A DNA stretch of 64,000 nucleotides from assembly GCF_000331305.1 (NCBI RefSeq), contig NZ_KB217478.1, positions 6,311,646-6,375,645 of the forward strand, read 5' to 3'. The DNA is from Calothrix sp. PCC 7103 (lineage in GTDB: Bacteria > Cyanobacteriota > Cyanobacteriia > Cyanobacteriales > Nostocaceae). Positions 19,666-27,146 of the stretch are shown piece by piece; the stretch's first letter is position 1; every line of letters starts with the position of its first letter. The position numbers were made by a program, and so were the translations under genes. A model generated the notes under the pieces. That model searched no databases and was not told where the DNA came from. It saw nothing but the letters and a program-made list of their open reading frames with translations.

Positions 19666-20061
19666 TCATAACTCATTACTTATTTCTTCCCAACCTAAAA
19701 TAGCCGAAACTTGATTTGCTAATTCTGTTGGGTTGAAAGGTTTGGCGATAGCGTCTTTTATGCCTTGCTCCGCATAACGGCGCCTATCGGTAGCTTGAAT
19801 TTTTGCTGTTAACAATATTACTGGTATATTTTTGGTGACAGAATTTGCTTGAAGTTTTTCAAAGGTGGCAATACCATCTATATCGGGCATCATCACATCG
19901 AGTAAAATCGCGTCAGGTAGCTCACTCTCAGCTTTGGAGACACATTCCATTCCAGAACCTGCTGTTATTACTTCCCAACCTGCAACAGTTTCTAAGCAAA
20001 TTTTCGTAACTTCTTGAATATACTCTTCATTATCTACTACTAAAATGCGCTTCATATACAC
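19666..20061 (-). CDS. Single-domain CheY-like response regulator
   Basis: A receiver domain of about 130 residues with ILVVDNEEYIQ, phosphoacceptor aspartate in AILLDVMMPDIDG, threonine in ILLTAKI and lysine in DAIAKPFNP. There is no output domain. It begins 17 bases after the stop of the multidomain kinase at 20079 and is co-transcribed with it, so it is the natural phosphate acceptor. MKRILVV at 20055 is an alternative start. Confidence 0.92.
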   Translation of the reverse strand: MYMKRILVVDNEEYIQEVTKICLETVAGWEVITAGSGMECVSKAESELPDAILLDVMMPDIDGIATFEKLQANSVTKNIPVILLTAKIQATDRRRYAEQGIKDAIAKPFNPTELANQVSAILGWEEISNEL

Positions 20062-20078
20062 ACCATAAACAAATGCCC

Positions 20079-22118
20079 CTACCCGATTGGAATTGTGAAG
20101 TAAAAAGTACTTCCCTCACCCAAGGTACTTTCTACCCAGATGTTTCCATTATGCTGCTGAATTATACTTTTACAAATTGCTAACCCTAAACCTGTGCCAT
20201 CTTGCCGACGTGCGTCAGAAGCATCAAGCTGTTCAAATCGCTCGAAAATAATTTCTAGTTTATCGGACGGAATACCACGTCCATTATCTCTAACAATAAA
20301 TAGCACTTCTTTCTCTTGCTGAATAGCTTCTAACCAAACAGTTGTATCAGGTTTCGCAAATTTAATCGCATTACTTAGTAAATTAGTTAGAGTCCTAACA
20401 ATTCTGTCTGGGTCTACCCACACATTTACAGATAACTTAGTTACCGATAAAACTATTCCTGCTTTTTCAGCAAGAGGTTGAATGACATTAATAGCTTCGG
20501 TTATTAAATCAGCAGCGTTACAAGTTTGCTTGGACATTTTCACCCGACCTGACTCGATACGCTCTATATCTAATATGTTATTAATTAATCTAACCAAACG
20601 TTCGGTACTATCAGTCGCTATTTGCAGTAAACGCTGACTTTGTTGTGAGTCTGGTTTGAGTAAACCACTTGCTAACATACCCAGCGAACCATGAATTGAT
20701 GTTAATGGAGTTCGCAGTTCGTGACTGACGACTGATATAAACTCGTTTTTCATCCGTTCGATTTGCTTTCTATCGCTGACATCTTGCAAGTAAACCGTGT
20801 AAACTGTTTCATCTCCTAATTTTAATTTAGATATTGAAGCTTCAGCAGGAAACTCTGTACCATCTTTTCGTTTGCCATAAATTTCCTGTCGTTCTCCCAT
20901 TTTTCTTGACTGGTTTGGAGATATTTCAAAATCCGATACATGGCGCCGATGTACTTTAGTATATCTTTGAGGCAATAGTAAATCGAGAGGTTGACCTAGT
21001 ACTTCGGATGCTAAATAACCAAATATTCTCTCGGCGCCGGAGTTAAATAAAGTGATACACTGTTGGCTATCAATCGAAATAATCGCATCATCGGCGATGC
21101 TAACAATACCTGCAAACAAAGCTTGAGAATTTCGCAGTGCTTCCTGCATTTGTAAACGTCTTTTTAGTTCACACTGTAAACTTTGATTCACTTGAACTAG
21201 TTCGTTAGTACGTTCTTGCTCTCGACGTAGTGAAATAATACCATAGGCCAAATCAGCAGTGAATTGTTCAAGTTGCTTAATAAATTCAGTATCAAAAGTA
21301 TCTGGCTCTCCAAAAATATTGATAATACCAAATGCTTTTTGTTTCGATATCAAAGGTATTGTGACGGCAATATTATTTTCTTCTTTTCTTAGACAGGTTT
21401 TAGCACTAGTTACAGCTTTAATCGCGACATCCAATAAATCATTTATTTCTGTATTACCTGAAGAGGCAACTGAAACAATACTAAGTGGTTCTTCGGTTTC
21501 GACAAAACCTACCCATACCGATTTATACTTCCCAATAGCAGTAAGTGTATTACATATATCCCGTAATAAATCTACCTCATTTTGCGCGCGTAGTAATAAT
21601 TTGTTACAAGCCTGCACAGCTTTGAGCATACAATTTATGTGACGTAACTCATATTGTGCGTGGTTACGTCGCAGCTTATTACGTTCTAAACGGTTGAGAA
21701 TGCGAGTGACTAATTCCGGACCAATAATTGGTTTACTGACAAAATCATCGGCGCCGACGGTAAAAACCTGATTTATAATTCCAGCATCGTTATGAGTTGT
21801 CAGAAACAAAATAGGCAAATCGCTCCAGTTGCTATCATTGCGGACTTGTTGACATAGCTCAATTCCACTAATTAGTGGCATTTCTATGTCTAAAATTACT
21901 AAATCCGGCTTAAATGTTTGAAGTGTATTGTAAAAATTCTGGGGATTCTCTAGTGGGAAAACCTGTAACCCCCACGGAGCAAGCAGAGTTCCCAAAACTG
22001 CTAAAATTTTGGGGTCATCATCTACAACTAAAATTCGAGCAATCGCTCGTTCGTCTTCTACTTCTACTTCTTCTATCACAGATGTTGATAAAGGGGATGG
22101 TTCGATACCTTGCTGCAA
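20079..22118 (-). CDS. Multidomain hybrid sensor kinase (receiver-GAF-PAS-HisKA-HATPase)
   Basis: About 679 residues: receiver (~28-150; VVDDDPKIL, LVILDIEMPLISG), GAF (~175-310), a coiled linker, PAS (~335-455; ALFAGIVSIADDAIISID, ERIFGYLASEVLGQP), HisKA (EFISVVSHELRTPLTSIHGSLG) and HATPase (NLLSNAIKFAKPD, RDNGRGIPSDK, GTGLGLAICKSII). It is cytoplasmic. The first usable start codon is a TTG at 22118, but the same frame stays open and coding-like back to 22280, reading INFKIAAQLEKVLKVKSL before the TTG. The true start is therefore uncertain and may overlap the zinc-ribbon gene. Confidence 0.9.
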   Translation of the reverse strand: MQQGIEPSPLSTSVIEEVEVEDERAIARILVVDDDPKILAVLGTLLAPWGLQVFPLENPQNFYNTLQTFKPDLVILDIEMPLISGIELCQQVRNDSNWSDLPILFLTTHNDAGIINQVFTVGADDFVSKPIIGPELVTRILNRLERNKLRRNHAQYELRHINCMLKAVQACNKLLLRAQNEVDLLRDICNTLTAIGKYKSVWVGFVETEEPLSIVSVASSGNTEINDLLDVAIKAVTSAKTCLRKEENNIAVTIPLISKQKAFGIINIFGEPDTFDTEFIKQLEQFTADLAYGIISLRREQERTNELVQVNQSLQCELKRRLQMQEALRNSQALFAGIVSIADDAIISIDSQQCITLFNSGAERIFGYLASEVLGQPLDLLLPQRYTKVHRRHVSDFEISPNQSRKMGERQEIYGKRKDGTEFPAEASISKLKLGDETVYTVYLQDVSDRKQIERMKNEFISVVSHELRTPLTSIHGSLGMLASGLLKPDSQQSQRLLQIATDSTERLVRLINNILDIERIESGRVKMSKQTCNAADLITEAINVIQPLAEKAGIVLSVTKLSVNVWVDPDRIVRTLTNLLSNAIKFAKPDTTVWLEAIQQEKEVLFIVRDNGRGIPSDKLEIIFERFEQLDASDARRQDGTGLGLAICKSIIQQHNGNIWVESTLGEGSTFYFTIPIG

Positions 22119-22233
22119 TGCTTTAACTAGATTACCAAATTTAGTTACATTATCAATATCTAAACTTTTAACTTTGAGTACCTTTTCGAGTTGTGCAGCT
22201 ATTTTAAAATTTATTTTGTGATTAAATTTACAA

Positions 22234-22419
22234 CTATCCTGCGGAGTAAATCTCCCATTTTTCTTGTTTTTTGCGTGTTTCTAGCAAAGTGACTCTTGAA
22301 GAAACATACTTTTCATCAAAAGTAGGCATAACTTCCCAGCAATTACGGCAAAACCAGTAAACTTGATTACCACGTACATGCCTTAGCAATACATTAGAAC
22401 AACAAGGACACTTACTCAT
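22234..22419 (-). CDS. Small zinc-ribbon protein
   Basis: About 61 residues with two CxxC pairs: CPCC near the N-terminus and CRNC about 20 residues later (MSKCPCCSNVLLRHV, VYWFCRNCWEVMP), which should bind one zinc. The ATG at 22419 is preceded by GAGG six bases upstream; a longer start at 22431 adds four residues. It lies directly upstream of the hybrid kinase on the same strand and probably in the same transcript. Function unknown; no enzymatic motif. Confidence 0.8.
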   Translation of the reverse strand: MSKCPCCSNVLLRHVRGNQVYWFCRNCWEVMPTFDEKYVSSRVTLLETRKKQEKWEIYSAG

Positions 22420-22431
22420 ATTCAACCTCAT

Positions 22432-22704
22432 CGAAATTGGCAGTATTACAAGGCTTACTCTTGCTTTACTTAAAAAAGTATTTTGAGAATGTGAGGAACT
22501 TGTGAGGAATCTTAATACTTGTTACAAAAATTAATTATATAGAATTTAGACGGACGGGTAAGGATACCCATTCCACAATATAAAAATTTCAAATTCTAAG
22601 GACAATCAAAGATAAATAGTATACATTTTGGACAGGCAGGGATGCCTGTTCCACAAGATGGGCACAAGAGGGATGATAATGTTATGTAGAGGAACTGCGA
22701 GAAA
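22432..22704. repeat. Divergent intergenic region with two copies of the CAGGCAGGGATGCCTG repeat
   Basis: Near 22553-22580 (GACGGGTAAGGATACCCATTCC) and 22631-22660 (GACAGGCAGGGATGCCTGTT) are members of the same hairpin family found near 10508 and 34672. Promoters for both flanking genes should be here. Confidence 0.6.
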
Positions 22705-23697
22705 GTGCTGACTGTCTTATTCTTAAAGAAAGATATATACATAGTGGGTGAGAAAGTGTATTTTAGCGTTGTTATTCCAACTTATAATCGTAAACCTATA
22801 TTAGAAAAATGCCTTCGAGCATTAGAAGCACAGCAACTTAGCTCATCAAGAGTGACAGGATATGAGGTTGTTGTAGTTGATGATGGTTCGACAGATGGAA
22901 CGTTAGAGTGGTTAAGTTCAAATCAAAGTGAGTTTCCACATGTGCGAAATTTTGAACAAAACCATGCTGGCCCTGCTGCTGCGCGTAATTTGGGAGTTGA
23001 GAAAGCGAATGGTGATATAATCATCTTTATAGATAGTGATTTAGTTGTAACCGAAACCTTTTTGCAGTCTCACGGTGATGCTCTTGTGGCTGGGCAAGCT
23101 CAACTAGGCAGTGATAAATTTTTTACATACGGCGCCGTCATCAACACAGCTAACTTTGAAAATCCAACTTCGGAACCCTATAAAATAACAGACTTTTCAG
23201 CAGCATTCTTTGCCACAGGTAACGTTGCCATACCTAAACACTGGCTAGAAAAAGCAGGATTATTTGATACAGGCTTTCAATTATATGGCTGGGAAGACTT
23301 AGAACTTGGAGTTCGGCTCAAAAATCTCGGTCTAAAATTAATCAAATGTCCGCAAGCAGTAGGTTATCATTGGCACCCAGCATTCAACACCGAACAAATC
23401 CCTAACTTAATAGATAAAGAAATACAGCGTGGACGCATGGGAGTCTTATTCTATCAAAAGCATCCCACTTGGGAAGTGCGAATGATGATTCAAATGACTT
23501 TGCTACATCGTATTTTGTGGGGAACCCTTTCTTTAAACGGTTTTTTGAACGAACGCACAATGCTTCCTGTACTACGTTGGTTAATAAGTATCGGCAAATC
23601 GCAGTTAGCATTAGAACTAGCAAGAATTTTCCTAAATTGGTACAACGTTAAAGGAGTTTACCAAGCATACGCGGAAATGAAACCTAATCTCTCATAA
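22705..23697 (+). CDS. Family 2 glycosyltransferase
   Basis: A GT-A fold transferase of about 317-330 residues. It shows FSVVIPTYNRKPILEKCL, the nucleotide-binding VVVDDGSTDGTLEWL, the metal-binding FIDSDLVV, an acceptor-site WEDLELGVRLKNLG (ED catalytic base) and GYHWHP. No membrane segment is obvious. The listed GTG at 22705 and a GTG at 22744 are both possible; the second begins nearer the conserved domain. The last codons lie inside the first arm of an intergenic inverted repeat. Confidence 0.9.
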   Translation: MLTVLFLKKDIYIVGEKVYFSVVIPTYNRKPILEKCLRALEAQQLSSSRVTGYEVVVVDDGSTDGTLEWLSSNQSEFPHVRNFEQNHAGPAAARNLGVEKANGDIIIFIDSDLVVTETFLQSHGDALVAGQAQLGSDKFFTYGAVINTANFENPTSEPYKITDFSAAFFATGNVAIPKHWLEKAGLFDTGFQLYGWEDLELGVRLKNLGLKLIKCPQAVGYHWHPAFNTEQIPNLIDKEIQRGRMGVLFYQKHPTWEVRMMIQMTLLHRILWGTLSLNGFLNERTMLPVLRWLISIGKSQLALELARIFLNWYNVKGVYQAYAEMKPNLS

Positions 23698-23764
23698 AGA
23701 AACCGGGCTTCAAGTGAGATTTTGTGTGTGAACTTATAATCTCTCATAAAGAAGCCCGGTTTCT
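23698..23764. repeat. Inverted repeat AGAAACCGGGCTTC/GAAGCCCGGTTTCT after the glycosyltransferase
   Basis: The two 14 bp arms (23698-23711 and 23751-23764) are exact complements separated by 39 bases. Each arm is also preceded by the direct repeat AATCTCTCATAAAG. Similar AAACCTGGTTTCT pieces occur near 3997-4025 and 60370. It may terminate the glycosyltransferase transcript. Confidence 0.65.
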
Positions 23765-23844
23765 AGGACAAGGTGCAACCGGGTGAAAATACACCGTTTT
23801 TTTCATAAAAACCGCCATCAAAGCCCCTGCTAAAATGTGTTAAC

Positions 23845-23953
23845 CTTGTATGGTTCTTTAAATTCCACACATCCTGGAATACGTCGGGTGTTTCCAATTC
23901 AGGCTGGAGATACACCAGGATGGAGGTTTAACCCGAATAGGAGAAAAGTAGAC
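23845..23953 (+). promoter_or_regulatory. Candidate 5' leader of rpsB
   Basis: The 110 bases before rpsB contain CATCCTGG near 23868 and its complement CCAGGATG near 23917, giving a stem around an internal region, then the Shine-Dalgarno AGGAG at 23938. Ribosomal protein S2 operons in several bacterial groups carry autoregulatory leaders here. That this is one is inference from position and pairing only. Confidence 0.35.
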
Positions 23954-24733
23954 ATGCCAGTAGTTTCATTGGCTCAGATGATGGAGTCAGGGGTTCACTT
24001 TGGGCATCAAACCCGCCGCTGGAACCCTAAAATGGATCCTTATATTTACACTGCTCGTAACGGTGTACATATTATTGATTTGGTGCAAACCGCTCAGTTG
24101 ATGGATGAAGCATATAACTATATGCGTTCTCAAGCTGAGTCAGGTAAAAAGTTTCTATTTGTAGGAACCAAGCGCCAAGCAGCAGGTATTATAGCTCAAG
24201 AAGCAGCTCGATGTGGCTCACACTATATTAACCAACGCTGGTTAGGTGGAATGCTCACAAACTGGGCAACAATTAAAACCCGTGTAGACCGTTTAAAAGA
24301 CTTGGAACGTCGTGAGGAAAGCGGCGCCCTAGACTTATTGCCGAAAAAAGAAGCTTCAATGCTGCGTCGAGAAATGACGAAGTTACAGAAGTACCTCGGT
24401 GGTATCAAAACGATGCGGAAAGTACCCGATGTAGTGGTAATTGTTGACCAACGTCGTGAGTATAATGCTGTTCAGGAATGTCAAAAATTAAGCATACCCA
24501 TCGTGTCAATGTTAGATACTAACTGCGACCCCGATGTAGTAGATATTCCTATCCCAGCTAACGACGATGCGATTCGTTCGATTAAGTTAATAATCGGCAA
24601 ACTCGCAGACGCAATCTACGAAGGTCGTCATGGTCAGTTAGAAGCCGAAGAAGAGTTTGAAGACTACGAAGGCGGCGAAGAAGAGTTCGATGATACCGAC
24701 TACAGCGAATACAAGTCGGAAGAAGAAGAATAA
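23954..24733 (+). CDS. rpsB: 30S ribosomal protein S2
   Basis: A 259-residue S2 that binds the small-subunit head/body junction and is needed for S1 binding. Signatures are [41 protein letters not shown] and [14 protein letters not shown], then [22 protein letters not shown]. The start at 23954 is fixed by AGGAG 11 bases upstream and by homology. The acidic C-terminal tail of about 30 residues ([15 protein letters not shown]) is a cyanobacterial-type extension. It precedes tsf, as in most bacteria. Confidence 0.97.
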   Translation: MPVVSLAQMMESGVHFGHQTRRWNPKMDPYIYTARNGVHIIDLVQTAQLMDEAYNYMRSQAESGKKFLFVGTKRQAAGIIAQEAARCGSHYINQRWLGGMLTNWATIKTRVDRLKDLERREESGALDLLPKKEASMLRREMTKLQKYLGGIKTMRKVPDVVVIVDQRREYNAVQECQKLSIPIVSMLDTNCDPDVVDIPIPANDDAIRSIKLIIGKLADAIYEGRHGQLEAEEEFEDYEGGEEEFDDTDYSEYKSEEEE

Positions 24734-24737
24734 AAAA

Positions 24738-24792
24738 ATGTAGAGACGCGATATATCGCATCTAGGAGACGTGATATATCACCTCTCTACAT
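24738..24792. repeat. Nested palindromic repeat between rpsB and tsf
   Basis: ATGTAGAGA (24738) pairs with TCTCTACAT (24784). Inside are two near-palindromes, GACGCGATATATCGC and GACGTGATATATCAC. It belongs to the family of the 28 bp palindrome at 10411. Its position in the rpsB-tsf gap could modulate read-through into tsf. Confidence 0.65.
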
Positions 24793-24839
24793 TATTGATA
24801 AAGTGTCAGTAAAGAACGGTATATAGGGATTGAGGCAAT

Positions 24840-25781
24840 ATGGCGGAAGTATCTGCAAAACTTGTCCAAGAGCTGCGCCAAAAAACTGGCGCCGGCATGA
24901 TGGACTGTAAAAAAGCACTAAAAGAAAACGAAGGTGATATTGAAAAAGCCTCCGAATGGTTACGGCAAAAAGGTATCTCCAAAGCTGATAAAGCAGCAGG
25001 AAAAGTGACTGCTGAAGGGCTTGTTGAGACTGCTGTTCAACAAGATGGTCGTGTTGGTGTTTTGCTTGAAGTAAACTGCCAAACCGATTTTGTTGCGCGT
25101 AATGATGCTTTTAAAGCTCTTGTAAGCAATCTTGCAAAGCAAGCTGTTACCGCAAGTAGCGTAGATGAACTGTTGTCTCAACCTTATATTGAGAATAAAG
25201 ATTTAACAGTTGCTGAAACTTTAAAGCAACAAGTGGCACAGTTGGGTGAAAACATGCAAGTGCGTCGCTTAGAAAATTTCTCACTGTTGGAAGGAACACA
25301 AGGTGTAGTTGAAAGCTACATCCATACAGGTGGAAGAGTTGGTGTTCTAGTTGAATTAGACTGCCAAAATACTGCTGCAAATAACGAAGAATTTAAAACT
25401 TTGGCACGCAACATCGCGATGCAAGTTGCAGCATGTCCGAACGTTGAGTATGTCAACGTCGAAGAGATACCCACTGAAATTGCTCAAAAAGAAAAAGAAA
25501 TTGAAATGGGACGCGATGACCTCGCGAACAAGCCTGATAATATCAAAGAAAAAATTGTTCAGGGACGAATTGACAAGCGTCTCAAAGAAATGACTTTGGT
25601 TGACCAGCCTTATATTCGTGACCAAAGCATCACCGTAGAGGAGTTAGTTAAGCAAGCAAGCAACAAACTCGGTGACACCATCGAAGTTAAGCGCTTCGCT
25701 CGCTTTATTCTTGGTGAAGGTATCGAGAAACAAGAAATGAGCTTTGCTGATGAAGTCGCAGCACAAATAGGCGCCAAGTAA
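24840..25781 (+). CDS. tsf: Elongation factor Ts
   Basis: A 313-residue nucleotide-exchange factor for EF-Tu. The N-terminal UBA-like domain has [16 protein letters not shown], followed by LVEVN-type core repeats ([34 protein letters not shown]), which appear twice as in all EF-Ts. The C-terminus has [17 protein letters not shown]. The length is that of cyanobacterial EF-Ts with both core subdomains. Confidence 0.96.
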   Translation: MAEVSAKLVQELRQKTGAGMMDCKKALKENEGDIEKASEWLRQKGISKADKAAGKVTAEGLVETAVQQDGRVGVLLEVNCQTDFVARNDAFKALVSNLAKQAVTASSVDELLSQPYIENKDLTVAETLKQQVAQLGENMQVRRLENFSLLEGTQGVVESYIHTGGRVGVLVELDCQNTAANNEEFKTLARNIAMQVAACPNVEYVNVEEIPTEIAQKEKEIEMGRDDLANKPDNIKEKIVQGRIDKRLKEMTLVDQPYIRDQSITVEELVKQASNKLGDTIEVKRFARFILGEGIEKQEMSFADEVAAQIGAK

Positions 25782-25811
25782 GAGCGCGTTTATAAACACT
25801 TTATATCATGG

Positions 25812-25841
25812 CAGGTCAAGCTTTGAGCCTGACCTGTTTTT
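25812..25841 (+). terminator. Rho-independent terminator after tsf
   Basis: A stem of CAGGTCAAGC and GCCTGACCTG with one mismatch and a short loop, followed by TTTTT at 25837-25841, 30 bases after the tsf stop. Confidence 0.8.
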
Positions 25842-25950
25842 GATTTAACATTCCAAAACTCTATAATCTATAATATCTACATACACAAGTACTAGGGTAA
25901 CGTTTTTCAAATTTTTTGTAGTTATATAAATATATGGACAGAAAAAGCTT

Positions 25951-27120
25951 ATGGCGAGAGCGATTGAGCGAATCGAGAAAGACATCAAAGCATTAGAAGA
26001 GTCCGCAAGTGGAATTGCGAACTCATTACAGGACTCTTACACTAATTATTTTGCCGCGTTAGGTAAAGCAGTACGGCAGCAGTTAATTTTAGCTACCTAC
26101 CATTTGTGTACCCAAGGATACCCACAAATATTTTTACGGTTGTCTTTGAATCAAAGGCAAAAATTGCAGCAATCAATCCGTAATCTTGGCACACAGACAG
26201 CAGAACAGTTGTCCAAGTACACAAAGCCAGGAGCAGAGCCAGCACCCAATGAAGACAATGCATTAGTACTACACGATACCACACAACAAAAACCAGCAGA
26301 TGTAAAAGAAGCAGATGCTAGAGAAATAGACACTGCGTATGCAACTGACGACAAAGATGAGAGAAAAAATCAGCAAGAAAATTCCTCTGAAGCAATTCCT
26401 TTATCGTTTATTGAGTTATTAGCAAGCGAAGGGTCTCCCTTTGATATGGAAGACATGGACATGGAAGACATGGACATAGAGGACATGGAAGACATGGAAG
26501 ACATGGAAGAATTTGACGACGACGAAGATACCGACGACAGCGAGGAAGAGGAATCGGCGCAATCGCAACCTGAAACAAAATCTGAAGCAAAGAAAACGAT
26601 TCCTCGATTCTCTAAAATTCCAATATTTCCACTAATAAATCCAGTTCCATTGCGTTTTTCGGATATTAATGCCTCAAACCCAATGGAAATTAACCGATGG
26701 GTGCAGAGTCTTGAGATATCTACACAATTTGCACTCAAAAAGCTTTCGCGCGAAGCTAATTTGCTACTGCAAAAATCTGACATTTTACCTAAAAAATTAC
26801 CCGAACCAGTTATAGAAGCTGCTGCAACGGTATCTGAAGCTGCTGATGTTATGCCAGGGCCACCCAATGTTTTAAGCGTTGTAATAGAAGTAGAAAGTGA
26901 AAAAAAAGGTGATTCCAGTCTAACACAAATTATGGCAGTTAACTTACGGTTACCAGAAATTGAATTTGCTGATTCCCAAGTTTCCGTAACCCGTAAGCAA
27001 CTCCGTATTCTTCATGGCCAGTTACATAAACTACGTCGTGACTACTTAAAAAAACAACGCGAACTAGCAGTTGCACAAGCTGAAGCTGCTTGGCGTGCAA
27101 GTTGGTTTGATGATTTATAG
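25951..27120 (+). CDS. Unknown conserved protein with an acidic Met-Glu-Asp repeat
   Basis: A 389-residue protein with no enzyme motif I recognise. The N-terminal ~80 residues are helical and basic, the C-terminal ~60 are a likely coiled coil (VTRKQLRILHGQLHKLRRDYLKKQRELAVAQ). Between them lies a low-complexity hinge that includes an MED/MDMED repeat (about residues 168-186), then a polyacidic run. There is no signal peptide. It lies 26 bases before recG on the same strand and could be co-transcribed. It may be a scaffold or a nucleic-acid-associated factor, but the sequence does not decide. Confidence 0.8.
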   Translation: MARAIERIEKDIKALEESASGIANSLQDSYTNYFAALGKAVRQQLILATYHLCTQGYPQIFLRLSLNQRQKLQQSIRNLGTQTAEQLSKYTKPGAEPAPNEDNALVLHDTTQQKPADVKEADAREIDTAYATDDKDERKNQQENSSEAIPLSFIELLASEGSPFDMEDMDMEDMDIEDMEDMEDMEEFDDDEDTDDSEEEESAQSQPETKSEAKKTIPRFSKIPIFPLINPVPLRFSDINASNPMEINRWVQSLEISTQFALKKLSREANLLLQKSDILPKKLPEPVIEAAATVSEAADVMPGPPNVLSVVIEVESEKKGDSSLTQIMAVNLRLPEIEFADSQVSVTRKQLRILHGQLHKLRRDYLKKQRELAVAQAEAAWRASWFDDL

Positions 27121-27146
27121 AAAAAGAGCGAAATTCAGAAATCGAA

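Noticed and set aside
26370-26867. 165-codon antisense open frame opposite the acidic-repeat protein
   Set aside because: It is the mirror of the GAC/GAA/ATG repeat, which gives Ser-rich artefacts on the other strand.
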